Positions 54,476 to 62,236 of a stretch of 64,000 nt of DNA are shown piece after piece. The first letter of the stretch is position 1. Every line of letters begins with the position of its first letter. Source of the stretch: Eubacteriaceae bacterium. Its GTDB lineage: Bacteria; Bacillota; Clostridia; Eubacteriales; Eubacteriaceae. The notes beneath the pieces are model-generated. The model saw only the letters and a program-made list of their open reading frames with translations, was not told the origin of the DNA and ran no database searches. Made by a program: the position numbers and the translations under genes. The stretch spans positions 1 to 64,000 of the forward strand of contig JAAYJS010000025.1 in the NCBI GenBank assembly GCA_012522805.1. The letters run 5' to 3'.

Positions 54476-55486
54476 ATGAAAGTAAAGATAGTCGACGTTG
54501 CTAAGGAAGCCAATGTATCGGTTGCGACGGTTTCCAGAGTAGTCAACAATATACCCCTTGTCAATGAAGAGACAAAAAAACGTGTCTTGAAGGCGATAAA
54601 GAAAACGGGTTATAAACCCAACGCCATTGCAAGAAGTTTAAAAATTCAGAAGACCAACACCTTGGGCATTATGATTCCGGACATCACCAGCCCTTTCTAC
54701 ACAGAAATTGTAAGAGGAGCGGAAGATGTCAGTGGAATTTACAATTACAATATTATCCTGATCAATACGGATATGGAACCAGCTAAGGAAAAGGATTCCT
54801 TAGGGGTCTTACTAGAGAAACAATGTGACGGTGTGATGTTTGTAGGAAAAAATCTTTCCGAAGAATTAAGAGAAGAATTAATCAAAGCACCTTGTCAAGT
54901 GGTCCTAGGTTGTGTTCCGGATTCCGGAAAGGATATCAGCTCGGTTTTAATCGACAACGAACAAGCATCCTATGAACTGGCTAAAAAATGTATAGAAAAA
55001 GGACATCGCGAATTTGCATTATTTTATGATGAAATGGTGGAAGGGTACGTCAATCAAGAACGTATCAGCGGTGTGAAAAGAGCCTTTAAAGAACACGACA
55101 TCCACTTAGATGAAAGCCTGTTGTTTTATGGAAGAGAAACCGTTTTAGGCGGATACAAATCGATGGAAAAGGCCTTGATGATGGATAAACCCTTTACCGC
55201 CGCATTGTGCTACAATGATCAAATGGCTTTAGGCGCCATTCGAGCAGCTCAACAAAAGGGCATTGCCGTCCCTGAGGATATCAGCGTCTGTGGTTTCAAC
55301 GACCTGTGGATTTCCCAATGGGTACAACCGGAAATAACCACCATTGGCCACCCCATGTACGATATCGGTGCCATAGCCACCAGAATGCTCATCAAATTGT
55401 GCGAAAAAGAAGAAACGGAAATTAAAAGCATCCGCATACCCTTCGAATTGATTGAGCGTAACTCATTAATAGAAAAAAATAATTAG
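54476..55486 (+). CDS. LacI-family transcriptional regulator
   Basis: This 336-residue repressor has an N-terminal helix-turn-helix (IVDVAKEANVSVATVSRVVN) with hinge helix (PNAIARSLKIQ), then a periplasmic-binding-like effector domain from residue 60 (NTLGIMIPDITSPFYTEIV to the end). Family members bind sugars or nucleobases; this effector is unknown. It lies 30 bp downstream of the aminotransferase in the same orientation and could control the fumarase-aminotransferase genes. Confidence 0.93.
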   Translation: MKVKIVDVAKEANVSVATVSRVVNNIPLVNEETKKRVLKAIKKTGYKPNAIARSLKIQKTNTLGIMIPDITSPFYTEIVRGAEDVSGIYNYNIILINTDMEPAKEKDSLGVLLEKQCDGVMFVGKNLSEELREELIKAPCQVVLGCVPDSGKDISSVLIDNEQASYELAKKCIEKGHREFALFYDEMVEGYVNQERISGVKRAFKEHDIHLDESLLFYGRETVLGGYKSMEKALMMDKPFTAALCYNDQMALGAIRAAQQKGIAVPEDISVCGFNDLWISQWVQPEITTIGHPMYDIGAIATRMLIKLCEKEETEIKSIRIPFELIERNSLIEKNN

Positions 55487-55494
55487 GAGTTATT

Positions 55495-56661
55495 TTGGAA
55501 AATTCTAATATCGAGAGAATTCAATATCAAGATAAAGAGATTATCCTGATCAAAACAGCCCATGTCTCGCCGGAAAGCGTCAAAGAAGTTAAAGAAGTGA
55601 TCGAAGCAGAACGGCCGGACTCCGTTTGTATTGAACTTGACAAAGACCGCTATCGCTCCTTACGGGATAAAGATCGTTGGGAAAATATGGATATTGCAAA
55701 AATAGTCAAAGAGGGACGCACAGGTTTTTTTCTGATGAATTTAATTTTATCCAACTATCAGAGAAAATTAGCGGAACAATTTGAAATTCAGTCCGGTCAG
55801 GAGATGGTTCAGGCCATTCTTTCTGCCGAGTCCATTGGGGCCGAAATTGTTTTAGCGGATAGAGATATTCAAATTACTTTTAAACGTATATGGAGCGGGT
55901 CCTCGCTGGTCGAAAAAAGCAAGTTGTTGTATGCCATCTTGAGCTCAGTCTTAGATGATGAAGAAATAACAGAAGAAGATCTGGAAAGTTTAAAACAAAA
56001 AGATGTTTTAACGGCAGCCATGGATGAATTGGCAAACTCTTTTAAGGGTGTTAAAGTACATCTTTTGGATGAGCGAGACCTTTACTTGGCAGAAAATATA
56101 CGCAAAGCACCGGGCAAAAAAATTGTAGCAGTGATCGGTGCTGCCCATGCACAGGGCATTATCGACAATTTATATTCAGAGATAGACCTGAAAGCCTTGG
56201 AGCACTTGCCCCAAAAAAAGAATTGGAGCAAAGTGATTGCTTGGGTGCTTCCTATCCTATTAATTGCTATGGTGGGGTATACTTTTACACAAAATGTGTC
56301 TGCCGGATGGCAGCAAACGCTTTATTGGTTGGCGTTGACCATGGGCCTTTCGGGCCTTGGTGCCGTTATCGGTGGCGGTCACATTTTATCTGTCCTAACG
56401 GCTATTGTCGTGGCGCCAATTTCAGCATTGAGCCCTGTTTTGGCAGCCGGATGGTTTTCCGGTTTGATGCAAATAAGAATTCAAAAACCCCAGGTGTTGG
56501 ACTTTCAAGATTTACCCAAGGATATCTACACACTTAAGGGTTTTTGGAAAAACAAAGTAACAAAAATTCTATTGGTGGCCACCATGACCAACATCGGCTG
56601 TGCCATCGGCAACATCGTTGGCAGCATCAATGTCATTAATATTTTTCTTCAAACGAGATGA
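55495..56661 (+). CDS. TraB/PrgY-family membrane protein
   Basis: This 388-residue protein has a TraB domain in the first 230 residues (ILIKTAHVSPESVKEV, CIELDKDRYRSL, VIGAAHAQGI) followed by four or five membrane helices. Enterococcal TraB/PrgY inhibits pheromone signalling, and the fold is related to EreA/ChaN-like putative proteases; the role in chromosomes is unknown. The start is TTG after AGGAG, 8 bp from the LacI-type gene. Confidence 0.87.
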   Translation: MENSNIERIQYQDKEIILIKTAHVSPESVKEVKEVIEAERPDSVCIELDKDRYRSLRDKDRWENMDIAKIVKEGRTGFFLMNLILSNYQRKLAEQFEIQSGQEMVQAILSAESIGAEIVLADRDIQITFKRIWSGSSLVEKSKLLYAILSSVLDDEEITEEDLESLKQKDVLTAAMDELANSFKGVKVHLLDERDLYLAENIRKAPGKKIVAVIGAAHAQGIIDNLYSEIDLKALEHLPQKKNWSKVIAWVLPILLIAMVGYTFTQNVSAGWQQTLYWLALTMGLSGLGAVIGGGHILSVLTAIVVAPISALSPVLAAGWFSGLMQIRIQKPQVLDFQDLPKDIYTLKGFWKNKVTKILLVATMTNIGCAIGNIVGSINVINIFLQTR

Positions 56662-56670
56662 AGATTTATG

Positions 56671-56699
56671 TTTACAGAAAGACTTTAATTTGATATACT
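56671..56699 (+). promoter_or_regulatory. Extended -10 promoter for rpmE
   Basis: TTTACA (56671-56676), 17 bp, TATACT (56694-56699) preceded by TGA, an extended -10 element. The start lies about 40 bp before rpmE. Confidence 0.75.
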
Positions 56700-56739
56700 G
56701 TTTAAGTTAGCAAAAACAGCAGAGAGAGAGGTGAATCAA

Positions 56740-56946
56740 ATGAAAAAGGATATTCATCCGAAATATGGAAAAGCCACGGTTCGATGTGCTTGTGGCAATA
56801 CATTTGAAACCGGATCCATCAAACCTGAACTAAAGGTTGAAATATGTTCTCAGTGCCATCCTTTCTTTACAGGGATACAAAAACTCGTTGATACTGGTGG
56901 ACGTGTTGAACGATTTAATCGTAAATATGGAAGAAAAGCGGAGTAA
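56740..56946 (+). CDS. rpmE: 50S ribosomal protein L31 (zinc-binding form)
   Basis: This 68-residue ribosomal protein keeps the four zinc cysteines C16, C18, C36 and C39 (VRCACGNTF and EICSQCHPF), the C+ form that also stores zinc. GTG 56731 is in frame, but ATG 56740 is 7 nt after GAGG. It is monocistronic: own promoter and an immediate terminator. Confidence 0.97.
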   Translation: MKKDIHPKYGKATVRCACGNTFETGSIKPELKVEICSQCHPFFTGIQKLVDTGGRVERFNRKYGRKAE

Positions 56947-56949
56947 TAA

Positions 56950-56974
56950 AAAAGCCGGTTTGACCGGTTTTTTT
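56950..56974 (+). terminator. Terminator after rpmE
   Basis: CCGGT (56955-56959) pairs with ACCGG (56963-56967), extended by A-T pairs between the flanking A run and the T run (56968-56974). Confidence 0.82.
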
Positions 56975-56999
56975 GTTTTCAATGATCAAACAGAAACAG

Positions 57000-57851
57000 A
57001 TGAATGTACGAGATCTATTAGCTGAAGGGACGGATCAAATAAGAAAAGCCGGCATTGAAAATGCTAGGTTTGAAGCGGAATTGTTGTTAGCTCATATTTT
57101 AAAGTGGGATCGCGTCGCTTTGTATACCCAACATGAAGCGGAAGTAGACGAACAAAGCGTCGAAGCCTATCAAAATCTTCTAACAAAAAGCAAGGAGGGG
57201 ATGCCCTATGCCTATATTGTCGGTAAAAAAGAATTTATGGGTTTATCCTTCACAGTAAACGAAAAGGTCTTAATCCCAAGGCCGGATACGGAATCTCTAG
57301 TCAGTGATTTCATAGAAACGTTTGACGATGTTTTGTCCAACAACAGTTGCACAGTCTTGGATTTATGTACAGGTAGCGGTGCCATCGGATTGAGCATTGC
57401 CAAACTGTATCCGAAAACTAAAGTCACTCTGTCGGATATTTCTAACGATGCGCTCAACGTAGCTGAAAAAAACAGACAACACTTGGATTTGCAAAATGTT
57501 CAAATCGTGCAAAGCGATTTATTTCAATCATTAAAAGGCCGTCGTTTTGATTATATCCTATCCAACCCTCCCTATATCGAAAGTGGAGCGATTCAACATC
57601 TACAAAAAGAAATTGCAGAATTTGAACCTAAAAAAGCCCTAGATGGCGGGGAAGACGGCTTGGATTATTACCGAAATATCTTAAATGATGCACCGGCACA
57701 TTTAAACCAAGGGGGCTATCTCTTGTTGGAGTTGGGAGATGGGCAACATAAGCCTCTCAAAACAGTTATCGATCATAGCCAAATGAGTTTTGTCAAAGAC
57801 ATTTTGGATTTGACCCATACCATCAGAGGTGTCTTGTTAAGAAGAAATTGA
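57000..57851 (+). CDS. prmC: Release factor glutamine methyltransferase
   Basis: This protein of about 283 residues methylates the GGQ glutamine of RF1 and RF2. It begins MNVRDLLAEGTDQIRKAG and contains the substrate-binding helix domain, VLDLCTGSGAIGLS (SAM motif I near residue 116) and catalytic SNPPYIESG near 183. ATG 56982 is an alternative start; neither has a clear ribosome site. The rpmE terminator ends 26 bp before it. prfA, its usual neighbour, is not present. Confidence 0.93.
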   Translation: MNVRDLLAEGTDQIRKAGIENARFEAELLLAHILKWDRVALYTQHEAEVDEQSVEAYQNLLTKSKEGMPYAYIVGKKEFMGLSFTVNEKVLIPRPDTESLVSDFIETFDDVLSNNSCTVLDLCTGSGAIGLSIAKLYPKTKVTLSDISNDALNVAEKNRQHLDLQNVQIVQSDLFQSLKGRRFDYILSNPPYIESGAIQHLQKEIAEFEPKKALDGGEDGLDYYRNILNDAPAHLNQGGYLLLELGDGQHKPLKTVIDHSQMSFVKDILDLTHTIRGVLLRRN

Positions 57852-57857
57852 ATTGAT

Positions 57858-57886
57858 TTGAAGTATGTTTTTCGATATGATAAAAT
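57858..57886 (+). promoter_or_regulatory. Promoter for efp
   Basis: TTGAAG (57858-57863), 17 bp, TAAAAT (57881-57886) preceded by TGA (extended -10). Confidence 0.72.
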
Positions 57887-57921
57887 GTACAGGAATACTC
57901 TAAGTAATGGAGGAATATGAA

Positions 57922-58479
57922 ATGCTATCAGCAGGCGATTTTAGAAAAGGAATAACCTTTGAAATGGACGGCAGTGTTTATACAATTGTTGAGTTTCAAC
58001 ACGTAAAACCAGGAAAAGGTGCCGCATTTGTAAGAACAAAAATTAGAAATATATTGACAGGAGCTGTGACGGAACAATCCTTTAACCCATCGGAAAAGTT
58101 TCCCAGAGCCCATATAGAAACGAAAGAAATGCAGTACCTGTATTCAGATGGCGATCTTTATTATTTTATGGATCTTGATTCCTTCGATCAAATTCCTTTA
58201 AATTATCATCAAGTAGAAGATGCGATGATGTATTTAAGAGAAAATGACAATGCTACAATCAGATTTTTTAAGGGCGAAGCATTTTCTGTAACGGCCCCTA
58301 ACTTTGTAGAATTAAAAGTAACCAAAACGGAACCAGGTGTTAAAGGTGATACCGCAACCGGTGCCGTTAAACCGGCCACAGTGGAAACCGGTGCAACTAT
58401 TTCTGTTCCTCTTTTTGTCAACGAAGGCGATGTCATTCGCATTGATACAAGAAGCAACGAATACATGGAGAGAGTATAA
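57922..58479 (+). CDS. efp: Translation elongation factor P
   Basis: This 185-residue factor rescues ribosomes stalled on polyproline. It begins [17 protein letters not shown], with the loop [14 protein letters not shown] whose Lys (near residue 32) is the modification site in other bacteria, and ends [13 protein letters not shown]. The frame is open from ATG 57907, but that ATG overlaps the GGAGG ribosome site; 57922 gives the canonical protein. The next gene begins 1 bp after its stop. Confidence 0.97.
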   Translation: MLSAGDFRKGITFEMDGSVYTIVEFQHVKPGKGAAFVRTKIRNILTGAVTEQSFNPSEKFPRAHIETKEMQYLYSDGDLYYFMDLDSFDQIPLNYHQVEDAMMYLRENDNATIRFFKGEAFSVTAPNFVELKVTKTEPGVKGDTATGAVKPATVETGATISVPLFVNEGDVIRIDTRSNEYMERV

Positions 58480-58480
58480 A

Positions 58481-58924
58481 ATGAAACTGTTAAGTGAAAG
58501 AATTGCATACTTAAAAGGTTTGACTGAAGGCTATGGTTTCTCAGAGGAAGACCAAGTTCAAAACGTATTAAAAGAAGTCATCAATGTCTTAGAAGATATG
58601 GCCTACGAGGTCGACAATCTGCAAGAAGCACATAACGAATTAGAGGCCTACATCGAAGAAATTGATGAGGATTTAGAAATAATCGAAGATGACTTCTACG
58701 GTGAAATAGAAGATTTTGAAGACATGGTTCATCCATGCTGTCATCACAATCACGATATGGATGGAGAGGATGACTTATACGAAGTGGTCTGTCCTGCTTG
58801 TCAAGAAACCTACTTGGCCAGTTTTGACGATTTCGATATGGATGAAGTTCAATGCCCCCATTGTGGTGAAGACTTTAAAATAGAAGAAACGATGGTGGAA
58901 CAGTTAAAGGATATGGAAGAGTAA
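58481..58924 (+). CDS. CD1247-type acidic coiled-coil zinc-ribbon protein
   Basis: This 147-residue, very acidic protein has a helical N-terminal half (MKLLSERIAYLKGLTEGYG, coiled coil to about 75), a His-rich patch CCHHNHD near 86-92 and a zinc ribbon formed by CPAC (104-107) and CPHC (125-128). It matches a clostridial family named after C. difficile CD1247, of unknown function, often next to efp. The frame extends upstream inside efp, but ATG 58481 follows GGAGAGAG. Confidence 0.82.
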   Translation: MKLLSERIAYLKGLTEGYGFSEEDQVQNVLKEVINVLEDMAYEVDNLQEAHNELEAYIEEIDEDLEIIEDDFYGEIEDFEDMVHPCCHHNHDMDGEDDLYEVVCPACQETYLASFDDFDMDEVQCPHCGEDFKIEETMVEQLKDMEE

Positions 58925-58929
58925 GAAAA

Positions 58930-59274
58930 ATGAATCAACTAAAGCAAAAAATGTCTCAAGAAATCTCCAATGAGATGCTATGCAGCATCAGCAGCACGGC
59001 AGCTTTAGGTGTTAATGGGATCGAAAAAATGTTTATGAGCCTATCGGACGAAATCCTAGATGTTATCTACCCGTCTGCTGTTTCCAAAGGTGTGAAAGTC
59101 ATTGAGTCCGATGGCAGTTATAGTGTCAATTTACATGTTATTGTTGATTTAAATGCCGATATTCCAAAAGTGGCAAGGGAAGCTCAAATCAAAGTGAAAG
59201 AAGCTGTCGAGGTTATTTCCGGTGGTCGGGTTTCTGAGGTCAATGTACATGTAAAAGGTTGTGGACGATATTAA
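58930..59274 (+). CDS. Asp23/Gls24-family protein (YqhY-like)
   Basis: This 114-residue alkaline-shock-type protein (EISNEMLCSISSTAALGVNGIEKM, KVIESDGSYSVNLHVIVDL, SEVNVHVKGCGRY) resembles B. subtilis YqhY, encoded near accBC and nusB and linked to control of acetyl-CoA carboxylase. accBC is not here. It lies 5 bp after the CD1247-type gene and is followed by a terminator. Confidence 0.9.
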   Translation: MNQLKQKMSQEISNEMLCSISSTAALGVNGIEKMFMSLSDEILDVIYPSAVSKGVKVIESDGSYSVNLHVIVDLNADIPKVAREAQIKVKEAVEVISGGRVSEVNVHVKGCGRY

Positions 59275-59317
59275 AGCAAAAGGTAACTTTATACCACAGC
59301 AAAATAGCTAAGATAAT

Positions 59318-59360
59318 AGCGGGGCAGTGCTTTTGCAAAGCTCCGCTTTTGAGGTTTTTT
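59318..59360 (+). terminator. Terminator between the Asp23-type gene and nusB
   Basis: AGCGGGGC (59318-59325) pairs with GCTCCGCT (59340-59347) with one G-T pair; TGC-TTTT-GCA extends the stem to the loop; TTTT and a second T run (59355-59360) follow. Confidence 0.85.
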
Positions 59361-59437
59361 GTCCCTAGGGCTTTTTAAGAAAATGCCGGTGGAAAAGATT
59401 ATCGAATTATGATGAGGACTTTTCGGAGATGCGGATC

Positions 59438-59866
59438 ATGAAAAAGAAAAAATATATGAAGCAAGAGCGAGAACTTGCTATTCAGTGTTTATATCAAATT
59501 GAATTTCATCAAGAGATGGATGCCCATACGTATTTTATGCGTTTTTTTGAGCAAGAAAAAAACTTTCAATATGCAGAAAGCTATACCAAAAAATTGATAG
59601 ATGTGGTCGTTCAACATAAGAAAGTATTGAATGAACTTTTGGAAGAATTCCTAAAAAAAGATTGGACCTTGAATCGTTTACCTTTAATCGAAGCAACCAT
59701 TTTAAGGACCGCATTGGCGGAAATGTATTATTTGAACCAACCGCCGGAAATTGCCATCAACGAAGCGATAGAGCTAACCAGAATGTACTCTGATGAAGCA
59801 TCAACCAAATATATCAATGGGGTTTTACACAATATAGCAGAAAAGCGGTTGCCTTCCCATGACTAA
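59438..59866 (+). CDS. nusB: Transcription antitermination factor NusB
   Basis: This 142-residue all-helical protein forms part of the rRNA antitermination complex with NusE. It begins MKKKKYMKQERELAIQCLYQ and ends with the conserved LPPIE-like region (NQPPEIAINEAIELTRMYSDE, then KYINGVLHNI). ATG 59438 is 9 nt after GGAG; ATG 59429 is too close. The end overlaps the TsaD-like gene by 8 bp. Confidence 0.95.
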   Translation: MKKKKYMKQERELAIQCLYQIEFHQEMDAHTYFMRFFEQEKNFQYAESYTKKLIDVVVQHKKVLNELLEEFLKKDWTLNRLPLIEATILRTALAEMYYLNQPPEIAINEAIELTRMYSDEASTKYINGVLHNIAEKRLPSHD

Positions 59867-60842
59867 ATACTACTTAGGTGTGGATACCAGCAACTATACC
59901 ACTTCTTTAGCTTTGGTCGATCAAAATGGACATGTGTTGGAAAACATCAAAAAAATGTTGACTGTCAAAACGGGTGCCAGAGGTTTACGTCAAGCGGAAG
60001 CCCATTATCAACACACCAATCATCTGCCATCGTTAATCGCTGAACTTGCAAAAAAAGTGTCGTTGAAAAAACATTTGTCCGGCATCGGTGTTTCTACCCA
60101 ACCAAGAAGACAGAAAGATTCATATATGCCGGTTTTTTTAGCAGGGTATGCCATGGCCAAAATTTTATCTGAAGTCCTTTCCATTCCGGTCATCGAGGTA
60201 TCCCACCAAGAAAACCATTTGGAAGCCGCCCTTTATTCCGCAGGGCTTGCTTGGGATGCTTTACCCAATCATTTTACTGCGGTTCATTATTCCGGCGGCA
60301 CATCGGAAGTTTTAAAAGTAACAAAAAAAAAGGACGGCTATCACAGCGAAGTTTTCAGTCATAGCTTGGATCTTCACGCCGGCCAATTGGTAGACCGCAT
60401 CGGCATCATGTTGGGTTTGCCTTTTCCAGCGGGTAAACATTTGGAAGCCTTGGCAAAAAAAGGAAAATGCATCGCCGACAAACCCTTGAACCTACGTTTC
60501 ACCGGTAACAATTTTAATTTGTCCGGTTATGAAAATATTTGTAAGACTTGGATTGAGAAGGGCTACCCACCCCAAGACATTGCCCTGACGTTATTTGACA
60601 TTTTGGCAAGAGTTTTAATACACGCACTAACGCTACAAAAAGATGGCGATTATCATCAAGTATTGCTGTTTTCCGGAGGTGTGATGTCCAACCAATACAT
60701 CCAACAACGATTATTACAAGCGGATTTAAAATACCAAATATTAGCTTTTGCAGAACCGGCTTTTTCTTCGGATAATGCCGTCGGTTGTGCCTTGCTGGCA
60801 AGAAGAGCTTTGGAGAGTATACATGATACACAGAGTGATTAG
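59859..60842 (+). CDS. TsaD/Kae1-family paralogue (O-sialoglycoprotein endopeptidase-like)
   Basis: This 327-residue ASKHA-fold protein starts YYLGVDTSNYTTSLALV and has the metal-binding HxxxH motif (H116, H120 in EVSHQENHLEAAL), then HYSGGTSEVLKV, and GGVMSNQYIQQRL near residue 275, as in TsaD, the t6A tRNA enzyme. The true TsaD carries an NHMEGH-type motif and is about 335-345 residues; differences around the active site make this a distinct paralogue found in clostridia between nusB and xseA. Its function is not established. It overlaps nusB by 8 bp and xseA by 20 bp. Confidence 0.85.
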   Translation: MTKYYLGVDTSNYTTSLALVDQNGHVLENIKKMLTVKTGARGLRQAEAHYQHTNHLPSLIAELAKKVSLKKHLSGIGVSTQPRRQKDSYMPVFLAGYAMAKILSEVLSIPVIEVSHQENHLEAALYSAGLAWDALPNHFTAVHYSGGTSEVLKVTKKKDGYHSEVFSHSLDLHAGQLVDRIGIMLGLPFPAGKHLEALAKKGKCIADKPLNLRFTGNNFNLSGYENICKTWIEKGYPPQDIALTLFDILARVLIHALTLQKDGDYHQVLLFSGGVMSNQYIQQRLLQADLKYQILAFAEPAFSSDNAVGCALLARRALESIHDTQSD

Positions 60843-62040
60843 CGTTAAAGAGATCAATCAATTTATAAAAACCCTTCTAGAATCCAATGCTTTATTGAAA
60901 AGCATCAAGGTAGAGGGGGAAATCTCCAACTTTAAACGACATAGTAACGGTCACGCTTATTTTTCATTAAAAGACGAGTACAGCAGAATAGCCTGCGTGA
61001 TGTATCAAAGTGATTATGCCCAAACCAAAATAGAGTTATACGACGGTCTGCAAGTTGTTATTACTGGTTCTGTAAGGGTTTATGACCGCATGGGTCAGTA
61101 CCAATTGGGAGTCCGTTCGGTAAAAATTGCGGGTTTAGGTGAATTGTACGAACGTTACGAAGCGCTTAAGAAAGAGCTGAAGGATTTAGGTTATTTTGAC
61201 GCAAAATATAAAAAAAGCCTGCCCTCTTTTGTTCGTCAAGTGGGCATCGTCACCTCCATCGACGGGGCAGCCCTACACGATATACTTTCCGTTATGGCGC
61301 GCAAAGCGCCGGCCGTTACCTGCTTGGTGTACCCCAGTTTGGTACAAGGGGTGGACGCCAGTGACAATTTAATCGACGGCTTGCGCTATTTTGATGAAAG
61401 AGAAGATATCGACGGCATCATTATCGGTAGAGGTGGCGGCTCCATTGAGGATTTGTGGAGTTTTAACGATAGACAATGGGCAGAAGAAATTTTTAAAAAT
61501 CGTCACCCCGTTGTATCGGCTGTCGGTCACGAAACGGACTTTACCATTGCCGATTTTGTTGCAGATGTCAGAGCTCCCACACCTTCTGTAGCGGCAGAAT
61601 TGGTGGCTGAGAGCCATGTGCAATTGTTCAATCGTTTGGAGAATCAAAAACAACAATTGCTCAATGGTATTCAAGGTATCTTAGAACAAAAAAGCCATCG
61701 CATGGAAATTCTGCAAAAATTGTTGGTTGGTCAAAAGCCGGAAAAGAAATTAATCCAACGGTCTTTAAATTTAAGGGATTACGCTAAAACCCTCATCAAC
61801 AAAATGGATCAAAAACAGGCTATGTCTGAAAGAGCTTTGACCCTTGCAACAAGCAAACTAGTACATTTGAACCCTCGCTCCATTCTAGAGAAGGGGTATC
61901 TCCTCGCAGAAAACGATGCAGGAGAACTATTGAAGAGTGTATCGGCTTTAACTTTGGGGGAGGGCGTTCATCTGATATTCCACGATGGTCATGCCCATGC
62001 AGTAGTAGATAAAATTGGTGATAAAAATGAAAAACTTTGA
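60823..62040 (+). CDS. xseA: Exodeoxyribonuclease VII large subunit
   Basis: This 405-residue subunit has an N-terminal OB fold (VEGEISNFKRHSNGHAYFSLK near residue 32) and the catalytic core (IGRGGGSIEDLWSFND near 208, then VSAVGHETDFTIADFVAD), and a coiled C-terminal region. The frame is open from 60748, but ATG 60823 follows TGGAGAG and gives the normal N terminus. It overlaps both neighbours. Confidence 0.96.
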   Translation: MIHRVISVKEINQFIKTLLESNALLKSIKVEGEISNFKRHSNGHAYFSLKDEYSRIACVMYQSDYAQTKIELYDGLQVVITGSVRVYDRMGQYQLGVRSVKIAGLGELYERYEALKKELKDLGYFDAKYKKSLPSFVRQVGIVTSIDGAALHDILSVMARKAPAVTCLVYPSLVQGVDASDNLIDGLRYFDEREDIDGIIIGRGGGSIEDLWSFNDRQWAEEIFKNRHPVVSAVGHETDFTIADFVADVRAPTPSVAAELVAESHVQLFNRLENQKQQLLNGIQGILEQKSHRMEILQKLLVGQKPEKKLIQRSLNLRDYAKTLINKMDQKQAMSERALTLATSKLVHLNPRSILEKGYLLAENDAGELLKSVSALTLGEGVHLIFHDGHAHAVVDKIGDKNEKL

Positions 62041-62233
62041 AGAAAAAATGAAGGAAATAGAAACGTGTATAGAAGCCTTAAATCAAGAAAGCACAGGCTT
62101 AGAAGAAAGTCTCAAATATTTTGAAAAAGGTATGGCGATGGTTCAGGAGTGTCAAGAAACCCTGCGCCGAACTGCTTTAAAGGTAAAAAAAATTACAGAT
62201 ACTCTAGAGGAAACGGATTTAAATTGGGATTAG
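62027..62233 (+). CDS. xseB: Exodeoxyribonuclease VII small subunit
   Basis: This 68-residue helical subunit (MKNFEEKMKEIETCIEALN, LEESLKYFEKGMAMV) binds XseA in multiple copies. ATG 62027, 7 nt after GGTG, overlaps xseA by 14 bp. ispA starts 3 bp after its stop. Confidence 0.94.
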   Translation: MKNFEEKMKEIETCIEALNQESTGLEESLKYFEKGMAMVQECQETLRRTALKVKKITDTLEETDLNWD

Positions 62234-62236
62234 GCA

